Notes: generated from the letters alone by a model not told the origin. A stretch of DNA of 33,547 nt from Thermovirgaceae bacterium (GCA_030656095.1 JAUSOU010000064.1:1-33547); one strand, 5' to 3'. Counted from the stretch's first letter, positions 1 through 9,278 are shown. Program-made: numbers and translations.

Positions 1-2
1 AC

Positions 3-552
3 AAGATCGCCTTCAACAAGTATCTGGATCTTCTTGAAGAGGAGCTGTCCTCGGGTGAAAGAAACCCGGAGCATGAAAAGAGTTACGCCAAGTACTACGA
101 GATCAGGACAACACCTGTGAAGGGTGTTGTCCTCACCCCGAAGCAGGACGCTATCGCAGAAACCGAAAAGAACTACGGCTACTTCGTTCTTGTTTCCAAT
201 GGCGTAAAGGATCCGCTTGAGGCTCTTGAGATCTACAGGGCCAAGGATCTGGATAGAAAAGGCTTTCGGCAATCTCAAGGAACGTCTCAATATGAGGCGC
301 ACATCTGTTTCATCCGACGAGAACCTGGACGGCAAGCTGTTTGTCCAGTTTGTAGCGCTAATCTTTCTCTCCTATATACAGAAGGCGATGAGCGACAACG
401 ACCTCTTCAAAAGCTACACCCTGCAGGAGCTTCTGGATGAACTGGATATCATTGAGCGCTTCGAACAGACCGGAAAGAGACATCACATCGGAGAGGTGAC
501 AAAGAAGCAGTCGCATCTGTATGAATGTCTCGGCGTGAGTGCCCCTTCATAG
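3..552 (+). pseudogene. IS1634/IS4-like DDE transposase, C-terminal remnant with one apparent frameshift near nt 250
   Basis: Frame 3 reads KIAFNKYLDLLEEELSSGERNPEHEKSYAKYYEIRT...GYFVLVSNGVKDPLEALEIYRAKDL. After about nt 250 the homologous text continues in frame 1 as IEKAFGNLKERLNMRRTSVSSDENLDGKLFVQF...HLYECLGVSAPS*. This is a typical IS1634-type transposase C-terminus. The 5' end lies outside the window. Confidence 0.8.
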
Positions 553-599
553 GTATAATTCGACGGGAATTCAGGTTGTAACCACCAATGTTTTGGTAT

Positions 600-1739
600 G
601 GGGTGCATGCGGGGGCGGCCTATGCAGTATCCGGGAGATGGTTTACGGTCCCATCCTGATCTGAATGCTTCAAGCACTTCCTGTTCACTCATATCCGTTG
701 GTGTCCCCAGTACCTGGAGGCATGTTTCCGTCGACCCGAAACGCACCAGGGGGAGATGCCCTGTCCACCGTCGAAGTCTGTCTACAGTTGTGGGGCCCAC
801 AGGGGCAGAGCCCAGAAGGAAAGAGACCTTTGACAGGGCCTTACGCAACCTGTTCTCTTCAATGGGCAGAGTGCCACGGGCGGACAACTCCTCCAGGAAG
901 TCGAAGTGCCGCGATACTAGGGGGGCTATTACCAGGCCCCCGGCATTTTCGGCCACTTCGGCCAGAATGGTCCAGTATGATGTGGTGTACCGGGGCAGCA
1001 TGTGTATGACGGCGCATGGTTCGCGCAGGAACCAGTCGGACATGGCGGTTGAATTGGCGTGGTGCAGAGGGTTCACCATCAACAGATGCATGGGGTCTTT
1101 ACGAAGAGAGGAGAATATTTTGCGGAAAGTAGCCGCGTTGGTGTCGTAGTTACGCCAGGTAAGAACAACGCCCTTGGGTTCGCCCGTCGTTCCTGAGGTG
1201 AAAATCACGATCTTTTCAGAGTTTTCGTCAGGCCGGGCTTCTTTTAAGGCGATTCCCCCGAATGATTCCGCCTCAAGACCATCGATAACATAAACCACGA
1301 TATCGGGGCACCTGGTAGTTACCGCTTTTGTGATCTCTGGCGAAATAAGATTATCCACAAGCATCAGTCTGGCCCCGGCGATGGAGGCCTTGCAGGCCGC
1401 TAGCTCCCCCGTGTCGGACTGCCAGTTAAGCGTTACGGGGGTTGTTCCGGTGATCGCCGCAGCAAGGCGAAAGGCCAGGTCCGCGGGGTTGTTGCCTCCG
1501 AACCCGTTCAGGAAACGGTCTCCCTCTTTTAGACCAGCGCGGGTAAGCGCTCCGGCGGCTTTGACTGACATATGCAAAAATTGTCCCCGGGTGATGTGCC
1601 TGGGCATTGCGGCAACTTCTCCGGGTTGAGAGTAAAAGCAGATGAAAGGTGATGCGGGGTTCTGAAAGGCTTCCCGATATGGTTGCGGAAGACAGGCCGA
1701 CAGGGTGGCGATTTCTGAATCGGGAATATCTGTCCTCAA
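600..1739 (-). pseudogene. AMP-forming acyl-CoA synthetase/ligase-like gene, 3' truncated at the IS junction
   Basis: Minus ORF carries the AMP-binding motif IVIFTSGTTGEPKGVVLTWRNY and a downstream VRFGSTETCLQVLGTP...GYCIGRP motif, then runs into sequence antisense to the transposase end. The C-terminal domain is missing. Likely TTG start at 1739 behind GGAGG. Confidence 0.75.
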
Positions 1740-1907
1740 ATTGGTTCGCCTCCATAACAATTGGAAATGGGAGCCGGCATTTTGGCCTCGTTGTATTATT
1801 CTACTGCTTTTGCGAAAAGGGACGGGGAGAACTGCCGGTAGGCAGAAGTGTCCCGCGACAGAATGCATAGGCACGGTCCGAGGAACTTACGAGGGTATCC
1901 CGCACTC

Positions 1908-1925
1908 AAAGGGTCCCCCTTTTTT
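1908..1925 (+). terminator. Short hairpin plus T-run (AAAGGG-TCC-CCCTTT-TTT)
   Basis: Perfect 6-bp stem with TCC loop, T-run at 1920-1925; possible intrinsic terminator but the stem is short. Confidence 0.3.
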
Positions 1926-2257
1926 GCGCTCCAGGCTTATGTGAGGCATGAAGGTACAAAAGACCCGTTTATAGCGTCCGGCACCCCTGCCATTGGTTTC
2001 AAAGACATCACTGATGGCCAGGATATACTGAAACAGTTGCCTGGCAACCCGAAAGCGGCTCAATAATTTTCCCGCTGACAGGACGTAACTCTGTTCGTCC
2101 GGGGTGCCCCTGCCAGGCCTCATCTTATAGCGCTTTGTCCCGGAAACAAACACCCTTGTCATATATCGGGAGATATGTGCGGAAACGGGTCCGTATTACT
2201 GCTGTCGACATGCTTTATCGTTTCCCATACGATAAAATTTACGAGGAGGGGTTGCTA

Positions 2258-3226
2258 TTGAAAACCACACGTCTGGCTGTCGTAGGCGCGCTGTGTTTGC
2301 TGTTGCTTGCGCTGCCCTCCACGCTGCCCGCCGCCCAGGTGGAAGAGCCGCAGACATTTCAGATGGGTACGTTCAACCTGAAAAACGTTCCTGTATTTTC
2401 ATACGAGGATGGCAATATTCTCGTCACTTGGCGGATAAGGCTGGACAGGATGCAGTTTGAACTGATAAACAGGACCCCGGGGATCATTGAGGTGGAGTGG
2501 GACAAGTTCTCGTTTACCGACGCAGATGGCAGGGTCAGCAGGGTTATTCGTAACGGTGTCCAGTATGTGAACAGGGACAACCCCCAGCCTTCCATGATTC
2601 TCCCTCCAAGAGGGAGGGTTTCGGATTATCTGCTTCCAGTCGGCAATATCTACTGGAACGACAAACCTGTCGAGTACGAAAAGATCACGGTCACAGACGA
2701 AGACGGCAAAAAGACGATCTTGACGGTACCTAAAAAAAGGGACAAAGCTGACAACAGCAACTGGAACATTTGTGAGCTTGCTCCCTGGCCAGCCGGGGGC
2801 AGAATTTTCTGCCCGGTGGAAAAATACAAGCGCGTCTATTCCCGAAAACAGCTGTCTATGCTCATGACGCTTACGCTCAATGGAGCCGATACCAGATACT
2901 ATGTCTTCAATTTCGATTTCCCGATGTATGCCGATACTCCGGAGCCCGAAGATGCTCCCGTTATTTTATCGATGGCGCAATACCTGGAGCTGGGCCAAAA
3001 AACAGGGGAGGGCTACATCATCATCAAGGGCGTCGCCATGGGCAGCCAGGCAGAGAAGAAAGGCATTATCGCCGGGGACATCCTGATGGAGATCGACGGA
3101 ACATCCGTAACAGGCATGGGAGTCAAGGCTGTGGAAGAGTACATCGCCGGCATGGCCAGAGCCGGCAAAAGCGTCATTGTCGTTTATTCGCACCAAGGTT
3201 CTAAAAATATAGTGATGCTCAAGTAG
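2258..3226 (+). CDS. Secreted PDZ-domain protein
   Basis: TTG start preceded by AGGAGGGG at good spacing; signal peptide-like KTTRLAVVGALCLLLLALPSTLPAAQ; C-terminal PDZ-like GYIIIKGVAMGSQAEKKGIIAGDILMEIDGTSVTGMG. The track start at 2135 is probably too far upstream. Confidence 0.75.
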   Translation: MKTTRLAVVGALCLLLLALPSTLPAAQVEEPQTFQMGTFNLKNVPVFSYEDGNILVTWRIRLDRMQFELINRTPGIIEVEWDKFSFTDADGRVSRVIRNGVQYVNRDNPQPSMILPPRGRVSDYLLPVGNIYWNDKPVEYEKITVTDEDGKKTILTVPKKRDKADNSNWNICELAPWPAGGRIFCPVEKYKRVYSRKQLSMLMTLTLNGADTRYYVFNFDFPMYADTPEPEDAPVILSMAQYLELGQKTGEGYIIIKGVAMGSQAEKKGIIAGDILMEIDGTSVTGMGVKAVEEYIAGMARAGKSVIVVYSHQGSKNIVMLK

Positions 3227-3416
3227 AAAAATCGCGGACCCGCCCGCGAATAATCAGCCTCTAATAAGGGTTTTGGTTGAAAAAATTTCAGCCGGAGCCT
3301 TTTGGTTTACTGTTTTTTGTCCTGTACCGTTGACACTTTTTAAATATTTCACACAAAAGGGTTTGCGCAGGAAGGGAAGTCATCATTTTTTTACGGTTTC
3401 GCGCACAGGCGCGCTG

Positions 3417-4157
3417 TCACTTGTCCGGATTCCTCCAAGCGAATTCTGGAGACGAGGGACCGTAGAACGCGTTCGCCGCTTCTGTGAGCAATGCCCAGTT
3501 CTGATTACCGAAGTCGAAATGCCACCATTCCTCAGGATAGTTTGTGAAACCGGCCCCGCGCATAATTGTGTGGAGCATGCGTCGATTGCGCAGGACGCAT
3601 ACATCCTTCCCTGAAAGGGTCTCTCCCGCTTCGACGCGGTCTTCAAGCCAACGGGTTATTGAGTGTTGAGACGTTTCGTCAAAACCGGAACCCATATCGA
3701 GCATCACGCCGTCCGCATCGGCAATGGTACAATCGACGGCCCCTCCCGTGAGGTGCGGCGAGGGCCTGGCGGGATCGCACGATGGAAGCGCGACGAATTG
3801 CGAAGCCGCCTCTCTCAAGGATTCATCCAGCGCATTCGGGGATTTTTCGCGGAGCCGTTCCACGTAGGCGGAGAACAGGGCGTTCTGGAGCCGGGTTGAC
3901 CTCCATCCGTCCATAAGAACTATGCGATGCCCTGCGGGAAGGAATCCGGCTGCCGATACAAGCCTGCGCAAAACCCCCTCGCGAAGGTATAACTCCGGGA
4001 GAGCGCCTTCGATCCCTTCGAGATAATACTGCGGCAAAACCACGACCCGATCCGGGCAGAGACTTGCGGGAACGACGGGTTCCCCGTTCTCCACTATAGG
4101 TACTGATCGCGACCTGGCCCAGGAAAATTCTAACCGGGAAACAGGATCATCGTACAC
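3417..4157 (-). CDS. D-alanyl-D-alanine dipeptidase, VanX/M15D family
   Basis: VanX-type motifs DGWRS, SPHLTGGAVDCTI (SxHxxGxAxD) and EEWWHFDFGNQNWA (EWWH). GTG start behind AGGAGG. Confidence 0.88.
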   Translation of the reverse strand: MYDDPVSRLEFSWARSRSVPIVENGEPVVPASLCPDRVVVLPQYYLEGIEGALPELYLREGVLRRLVSAAGFLPAGHRIVLMDGWRSTRLQNALFSAYVERLREKSPNALDESLREAASQFVALPSCDPARPSPHLTGGAVDCTIADADGVMLDMGSGFDETSQHSITRWLEDRVEAGETLSGKDVCVLRNRRMLHTIMRGAGFTNYPEEWWHFDFGNQNWALLTEAANAFYGPSSPEFAWRNPDK

Positions 4158-4159
4158 GC

Positions 4160-4185
4160 GTCGTCCCTCCTAGTCGTCCCTCCTA
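4160..4185 (-). repeat. Perfect 13-bp tandem duplication containing the Shine-Dalgarno of the VanX-like gene
   Basis: Plus strand GTCGTCCCTCCTA at 4160-4172 and again at 4173-4185; on the minus strand TAGGAGGGACGAC twice, just before the GTG start. Confidence 0.95.
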
Positions 4186-5472
4186 GAGGTTGAGAAGCCT
4201 CGGGATCAAGGTGGTCAATGGCGGGAATGCGATTATTGCGAGCAGCACGAGCATGGCGACACCGATGAAGGGCCAGATATGGATGAACACGTCCGACAGT
4301 TTTACATGGCCGACGGCAGCCACGATATAATTGCAGGCACCCATAGGGGGTGTTATCAGCGCGATCGTCACGTTGAGTGTCATCACGATCCCGAAATGGA
4401 GAGGGTCGATCCCCGCGCTGATCGCAAGGGGGGCGAAGATCGGCGTCAGCAGCGCAAGCGTCGAAACCTCCTCCATGAACATGCCGACCGGGAAGATGAT
4501 AGCGGAGAGAACGATCATGAGCAGAAAAGGGCTACTGACGAGGCCGCTCTGCGTTAGCAGCGTGGCAAAACGCTGCGGAACCTGGTCCCATTTGAGCAAC
4601 CACCCGATGACCGTCGCGGCCCCGATTATGAGGAAAATAGAACTCGTCAACCGGACAGTTTCAAAAAGAGATTCCCTTAACCCCTCCCACGTCAGTTCCC
4701 TGGTGATAAACACGCCCGCGACAAGGCAGTACGCGGCGGCAAGGGCGCCGGATTCTGTTGGCGTTACCACGCCCGTTACGATCCCGCCGATGATGATCAC
4801 CGGGGCGAGGAGTGCCGAGGATGACCGTTTGAGGATCTGCCCGGTATGCGCTCTTACTGCCTTTGAATTCAGGATTGGCATCTGGTGCTTCCGGGAGTAG
4901 AAATAGTTCATGATCATGAAGGCACCGCCCAGAACAAAGCCGGGAAGGATGCCCGCCGCGAAGAGACCTCCTATGGAGGTATTTGTCATAGATGCATAGA
5001 TGATCATGAAGATGCTCGGAGGAATGATCGGCCCGATCAGGGAACTGCTGGCCGTCAGGCCCGCGGCATAGGGAGGAGAAAATCCGTCTTTCACCATCGC
5101 CGGGATCAGAATCGCGCCGAGCGCGGAAGCGTCCGCCGCAGCCGAGCCGTTCACGCCTGCCAGAATGATCCCGGCCACCACGTTCACGTACCCAAGGCCT
5201 CCACGGACCGATCCCACCATCAATCGACTGAAGTCCAGAAGTCGATCGGTCAGCCCCGTGCGGTTCATCAGGGTGCCGGCCAGAATAAAGAAGGGGATAG
5301 CCATGAGCGTGAAGACGTCCATGCCGCCGTAAAGCTGCTGCGCCATAACCCGTATCAGAGACCAGTCTCCCAGGATTGTAATGCCGATGAGCGATGCCGA
5401 GAGCAGCGAGATGTACAGCGGCAACCCCATGAGCATCAGGATGAAGAAGGATGTCATCATTGTCAGGCCCAT
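4183..5472 (-). CDS. dctM: TRAP transporter large permease (DctM family)
   Basis: 429 aa multi-TM protein with DctM-like segments (FFILAGTLMNRTGLTDRLLDFSRLMVG, GVNGSAAADASALGAILIPAM, LTASSSLIGPIIPPSI); in operon with DctQ- and DctP-like genes. Confidence 0.93.
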   Translation of the reverse strand: MGLTMMTSFFILMLMGLPLYISLLSASLIGITILGDWSLIRVMAQQLYGGMDVFTLMAIPFFILAGTLMNRTGLTDRLLDFSRLMVGSVRGGLGYVNVVAGIILAGVNGSAAADASALGAILIPAMVKDGFSPPYAAGLTASSSLIGPIIPPSIFMIIYASMTNTSIGGLFAAGILPGFVLGGAFMIMNYFYSRKHQMPILNSKAVRAHTGQILKRSSSALLAPVIIIGGIVTGVVTPTESGALAAAYCLVAGVFITRELTWEGLRESLFETVRLTSSIFLIIGAATVIGWLLKWDQVPQRFATLLTQSGLVSSPFLLMIVLSAIIFPVGMFMEEVSTLALLTPIFAPLAISAGIDPLHFGIVMTLNVTIALITPPMGACNYIVAAVGHVKLSDVFIHIWPFIGVAMLVLLAIIAFPPLTTLIPRLLNL

Positions 5473-5473
5473 A

Positions 5474-5983
5474 TCAGAGAGTGACCTCCTTTTCGATGCC
5501 CGCAGCTTTCGGAAGATGCGTCAGCACGATAGCGGCAATTAGCAGAAGAAAGCCGACAGGGAGCGAGAGAAGCGGAATCGTCTTGGGGATATTTAGTGCC
5601 ATCGTCTGCATGTGCCACATGCTTATGGCATTGTTGAGTCCAAGGACGATCATGAGGCCAAGAACCATAAAGGAAATGACGAGTCGCACAAGAGCCGCGA
5701 CTTTCTGGGCAGACGGATGCATTCTTTTGATGATGAAATCGATGGCCATATGGTCTCCGTGCAGAAATGCTCCGCACGCGCCCATCATAACCAGCCAGAC
5801 GAGGGAAAAGCGTGCGACTTCTTCGGTCCAGATCACGGAACTATGCAGAAAGTATCGGGAAAAGACACCCATCAGAATATCCGCGATCATAAGAACCAGA
5901 AACGCCCCGGCGCTCCAGGCGCTGAGGCGTTCCAGTCTCGCGGTCCAGACGGATATCCCCGATTTCAGGGATGGCTCCGTCAT
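5474..5983 (-). CDS. dctQ: TRAP transporter small permease (DctQ family)
   Basis: 169 aa with four hydrophobic segments and DctQ-like EEVARFSLVWLVMMGACGAFLHGDHMAIDF; sits between the dctM and dctP genes. Confidence 0.9.
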   Translation of the reverse strand: MTEPSLKSGISVWTARLERLSAWSAGAFLVLMIADILMGVFSRYFLHSSVIWTEEVARFSLVWLVMMGACGAFLHGDHMAIDFIIKRMHPSAQKVAALVRLVISFMVLGLMIVLGLNNAISMWHMQTMALNIPKTIPLLSLPVGFLLLIAAIVLTHLPKAAGIEKEVTL

Positions 5984-5988
5984 GAGTG

Positions 5989-7020
5989 CTATTTTCCCTT
6001 TGCCTTGTCGTTGGAAGCCTTTGCGCTTTCAAGAGCGAGGTCGAGCCACTCCTTGGTCATCTTCTCCTTCAGCCACTCGACATAAGCGGGCTGTCCGACC
6101 TTGCGGAAGGACTCCAATTCCACAGGGTCAGGAGCATAGGCCTTCATGCCATTGTCCACCAGGAACTGCACATCCAATGAATCCTGCTTCTCCATGGCAT
6201 TTCTATTCAGAGCATTCGCCTTCTTGCCCGCCTCGATGATGACCTTTTTAAACTCGGGAGAGAGGGCGTTGAACATGTCGCCGTTGATGACGAGGAACTG
6301 GTCGGAATACTGGATGTTCGCAAGGGTCAGATAGGTCTGCACCTGGAAAAGGCTTCCCATCTTGATGTACATGGCGGGGTTCATCTGGCCGTCCACGACG
6401 CCCGTCTTTAGCGCCATGTAGAGTTCGGTCCAGGGGATTGGCGTGCCGCTGGCGCCGAAGGCCTTGTAAAGCGTGACCTGTCCTTCATCCATGCCGCGGA
6501 ATTTCAGTCCCTTGAAGTCCTTAGCCGTCCTGATTTCCCTTTTGTTGTTCGTGAAGGCCAGGAAGCCGCCTTCTTCAACCGCTTCTAGAAGAACGATACT
6601 GGTTCTCTTCTGAAACTCTTCCTTCGCCTTGGTCCAGAAGGTCCCCTCGTCGAAGAAAACATGCGCGGCCTTATAGCTGTCAAACATGAACGGAATGGCG
6701 GAGGCATAGATCTCGGGGAAGAGCGGAGCGATTCCGCCAAAAGAGGCAATGTTGATTATTGGCTGGTTCATGCCCTTTTTGGACATGAGTTCCATGCGTT
6801 CCTCTTCGTTTCCGAGCTGACTGTCCGGGAAGAGATTGAGGACTATTGCACCCTTCGTACCCTCTTCAACAAATTTCTTGAAGTTCGTTGCGTAAAGGTG
6901 CACCGCATTATTCTCGACATCCGCGGGGCCGTTGTAGGCCAACTTCACTTCTGTCGCCGCCAGGGCCATTCCGGAGGACGCCATAACTATGCAGAGAGCA
7001 AACAGGAAAAGCTTTTTCAC
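5989..7020 (-). CDS. dctP: TRAP transporter substrate-binding protein (DctP family)
   Basis: Signal peptide plus DctP features (GLKFRGMDEGQVTLYKAFGASGTPIPWTELYMALKTGVVDGQMNP). GTG start at 7020 (VKKLFLFALC) fits the GAGGAG SD better than the upstream ATG at 7038. Confidence 0.92.
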   Translation of the reverse strand: MKKLFLFALCIVMASSGMALAATEVKLAYNGPADVENNAVHLYATNFKKFVEEGTKGAIVLNLFPDSQLGNEEERMELMSKKGMNQPIINIASFGGIAPLFPEIYASAIPFMFDSYKAAHVFFDEGTFWTKAKEEFQKRTSIVLLEAVEEGGFLAFTNNKREIRTAKDFKGLKFRGMDEGQVTLYKAFGASGTPIPWTELYMALKTGVVDGQMNPAMYIKMGSLFQVQTYLTLANIQYSDQFLVINGDMFNALSPEFKKVIIEAGKKANALNRNAMEKQDSLDVQFLVDNGMKAYAPDPVELESFRKVGQPAYVEWLKEKMTKEWLDLALESAKASNDKAKGK

Positions 7021-7063
7021 ACCAACCACTCCTCTCATGAAAAAAATAATTAATCAAAAATAT

Positions 7064-7092
7064 AATTTACACCTAGGAGGAGTAAATGTCAA
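7064..7092 (-). promoter_or_regulatory. Sigma70-like promoter for the TRAP/VanX operon
   Basis: Minus strand TTGACA (7087-7092), exact 17-nt spacer, TAAATT (7064-7069), about 40 nt upstream of the dctP start. Confidence 0.5.
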
Positions 7093-7103
7093 ATCCGTTG
7101 ACA
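7087..7103. promoter_or_regulatory. Perfect inverted repeat TGTCAA-N5-TTGACA overlapping the TRAP -35 box (operator candidate)
   Basis: TGTCAA ATCCG TTGACA read directly at 7087-7103. Confidence 0.45.
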
Positions 7104-7268
7104 CCTGGAGTGAGGCAATGCGGTTCTGGGTATCTGATAGAGATCTCTTAACCAGGATCTGTACAAATGGTATCCGGAATGGCAACCTTTAAATCTGCTT
7201 CTATTCTCACTCCTTTAATACTGAACAGCCGGTCGTTCTGAGTAACGAAAATAAGGTCTTTCGGGCCT

Positions 7269-7374
7269 GGCAGCCATGGTTCCACCTTCGGCGGCAGTCC
7301 TCCTGGCTGTGCCGTGGCGACCGCGGCCGGTCAATCAGCGAGGAAGTTCATCGAGAGGGGATCCCCTTTTTTTT
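7269..7374 (+). promoter_or_regulatory. Structured intergenic segment ending in AGGGGATCCCCT and T8 (leader, terminator or small RNA candidate)
   Basis: CAGCCA (7271-7276)/TGGCTG (7304-7309) stem, self-complementary ACCGCGGCCGGT, then AGGGGATCCCCT and a T-run at 7367-7374, upstream of the ASKHA gene. Confidence 0.3.
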
Positions 7375-7457
7375 GTGGTGCACCTGTACAATAGCCGTGA
7401 GATGGGGATGATTTGTCAACTCTTTCAATACATGCCTGAAAGAACGGAGAAAGACTA

Positions 7458-9278
7458 ATGCGGATAACCTTTTTGCCCATTGGCAGTATGGTGACTGTGG
7501 AAGCAGAGGAGCGAACAGTCGGCCAGGTTGCAGCCCGCCTGGGACCAGGCCTTGATCAGCCCTGTGGAGGAGGGGGAACCTGCGGGAAATGCAGGATCCT
7601 TGTCCCCAATTCGACCTCCGAACCGAGTGTTACCGAACTGAAATTTCTCTCTTCTGAAGATCGGGCCAGCGGCCTTCGCCTTGCCTGCCAGTGCCCGCTG
7701 GAGGACGGTCTTGTTGTCAATCTTGGCGACTCATTGGAAGAAAAGCGGGACAGGATCCTCAGCGGCGATGCCGGGGCGCGCTATAAGAGAAAACCGCAGC
7801 CCGTAGTCCGAAAAAAACGGATTTGCCTGATCAAGCCCGAGGTCAATGACCCGGGTACATCCCTCGCAGCTATCCTGCGCAGGGAGACAGGACAGAAGGA
7901 TATGCAGATCTCACTGCAATTGCTGCAGAGCCTTCCCGGGGCCTTTGCGAAAGGGGAGAGCGCAGTAGCCGTAATATCACATTCCAGGCTTGTTGCGCTT
8001 GAAGAGGATGAAAAGATGGATGGCGTCTTTGGTGTCGCGATCGATATAGGAACCACCACCCTCGTTGTATGGCTGGTGGATCTTGACACGGCAACGGTTA
8101 TAGACACGGTCTCGGAGTTGAACCCGCAGACCTCTTCCGGAGCGGACGTGCTGTCCAGGATATCAGTGATCCAGAATAGAGTAGCCGGTCTCGAGATGCT
8201 CAAAGTTGCTGTCCTGTCATCTCTGAACAGAATGATTTCAACGCTGGCCAGGAGGAACGGCATTGCCCCGGCGGGCATTTACGCCGCGGCCGTGTCCGGG
8301 AACACCTGCATGGGGCATATCTTTATGGGGATAGACCCTTCGACCATCGGGCGAAGCCCATTCATTCCCGTCACCCGGAGCCTTCCACTCCAGGACGCGG
8401 GATCATTGGGTCTGGAGATCAATCCACAGGGCGAGGTTTTGATGATCCCGTGCATATCGGGCTACGTGGGGGGCGACATAACGTCCGGAATCCAGGCCTC
8501 CGCCATGTTCAAAAGCCCAGCGATCACTCTTTTGGTAGATATCGGGACCAACAGCGAGATCGTTCTGGGCAACAGGAATTTTCTCCTCGCATGCTCCGCC
8601 GCGGCCGGCCCGGCCTTTGAGGGCGCCCGGATCACTCACGGGATGCGGGCCGGGAACGGGGCCGTGGAAAGGGTCTCCTTTCAGGATGGAGAGATCCGCC
8701 TGGGCGTGATCGGTGATCTCGCCCCCGCAGGGATATGCGGCTCCGGTCTCGTGGATCTGGTTGCGGAGATGCGCCGTTTCGGCCTGATAGACAGAAGCGG
8801 CAAGTTCGCCGATCCCGCCCCGGACAGCTGGCTGCACAGCCGCATTTCGAAGAACCCGCAGGGCATGAAAGAATTCCATATATACGGCACAATGACGAAT
8901 GAGTCCGCGAACGGTCTTGTTTTTTCCCAGAAGGACGTCAGGGAGGTTCAATTGGCTAAAGGCGCCATTGCGACCGGGATACAGATCCTTCTTGAGAAAA
9001 AGAACCTGAAACCCGGTGACCTGGACCGGGTCGTTGTGGCCGGAGCTTTCGGAAACTATCTCAACAGCGAAAATGCCGTAAAAATTGGGATCCTCCCGGA
9101 AGTTTCCACCGAAAAGATCGAATATATTGGAAACTCCTCTGTCATGGGCGCCTTTCACGCTCTTGTTTCCCTGAAAGACTATCGTTTCATGGAGAAGATC
9201 GCCCGGGAGGCTGAGTACGTGGAACTTTCTTCGGTGGGCGATTTCCAGCGGCGCTTCCTTTCGAATCTGCACTTTTAG
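7458..9278 (+). CDS. 2Fe-2S ferredoxin/ASKHA-domain protein, reductive activator of corrinoid enzymes (RACo/RamA-like, COG3894 type)
   Basis: N-terminal CGGGGTCGKC...LACQCPL ferredoxin-type Cys motif; FGVAIDIGTTTLVVWLVDL, LLVDIGTNSEIVLGN and VVVAGAFGNYLN ASKHA motifs. Confidence 0.88.
   Translation: MRITFLPIGSMVTVEAEERTVGQVAARLGPGLDQPCGGGGTCGKCRILVPNSTSEPSVTELKFLSSEDRASGLRLACQCPLEDGLVVNLGDSLEEKRDRILSGDAGARYKRKPQPVVRKKRICLIKPEVNDPGTSLAAILRRETGQKDMQISLQLLQSLPGAFAKGESAVAVISHSRLVALEEDEKMDGVFGVAIDIGTTTLVVWLVDLDTATVIDTVSELNPQTSSGADVLSRISVIQNRVAGLEMLKVAVLSSLNRMISTLARRNGIAPAGIYAAAVSGNTCMGHIFMGIDPSTIGRSPFIPVTRSLPLQDAGSLGLEINPQGEVLMIPCISGYVGGDITSGIQASAMFKSPAITLLVDIGTNSEIVLGNRNFLLACSAAAGPAFEGARITHGMRAGNGAVERVSFQDGEIRLGVIGDLAPAGICGSGLVDLVAEMRRFGLIDRSGKFADPAPDSWLHSRISKNPQGMKEFHIYGTMTNESANGLVFSQKDVREVQLAKGAIATGIQILLEKKNLKPGDLDRVVVAGAFGNYLNSENAVKIGILPEVSTEKIEYIGNSSVMGAFHALVSLKDYRFMEKIAREAEYVELSSVGDFQRRFLSNLHF

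Noticed and set aside
1887-2162. 91-aa minus ORF (SRFRVARQLFQYILAISDVFETNGRGAGRYKRVFCTFMPHI)
   Set aside because: Some protein-like texture in an otherwise empty region, possibly a remnant, but no family recognised and no good SD; left unannotated. A protein search would settle it.
3234-3413. Hairpins TCGCGG-ACCCGC-CCGCGA (after the PDZ gene) and CGCGC-ACAG-GCGCG (after the vanX-like gene) as terminators
   Set aside because: Neither is followed by a U-tract on the relevant strand, so intrinsic termination is not supported from sequence alone.
7290-7320. Minus-strand CAGCCAGGAGGACTGCC resembles the cobalamin riboswitch B12 box, with GCCACGG just upstream
   Set aside because: Two mismatches in the core, the GCCAC element is only a few nt away instead of the usual spacing, and the upstream conserved blocks are absent. 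It also points toward the TRAP operon, not the corrinoid gene.
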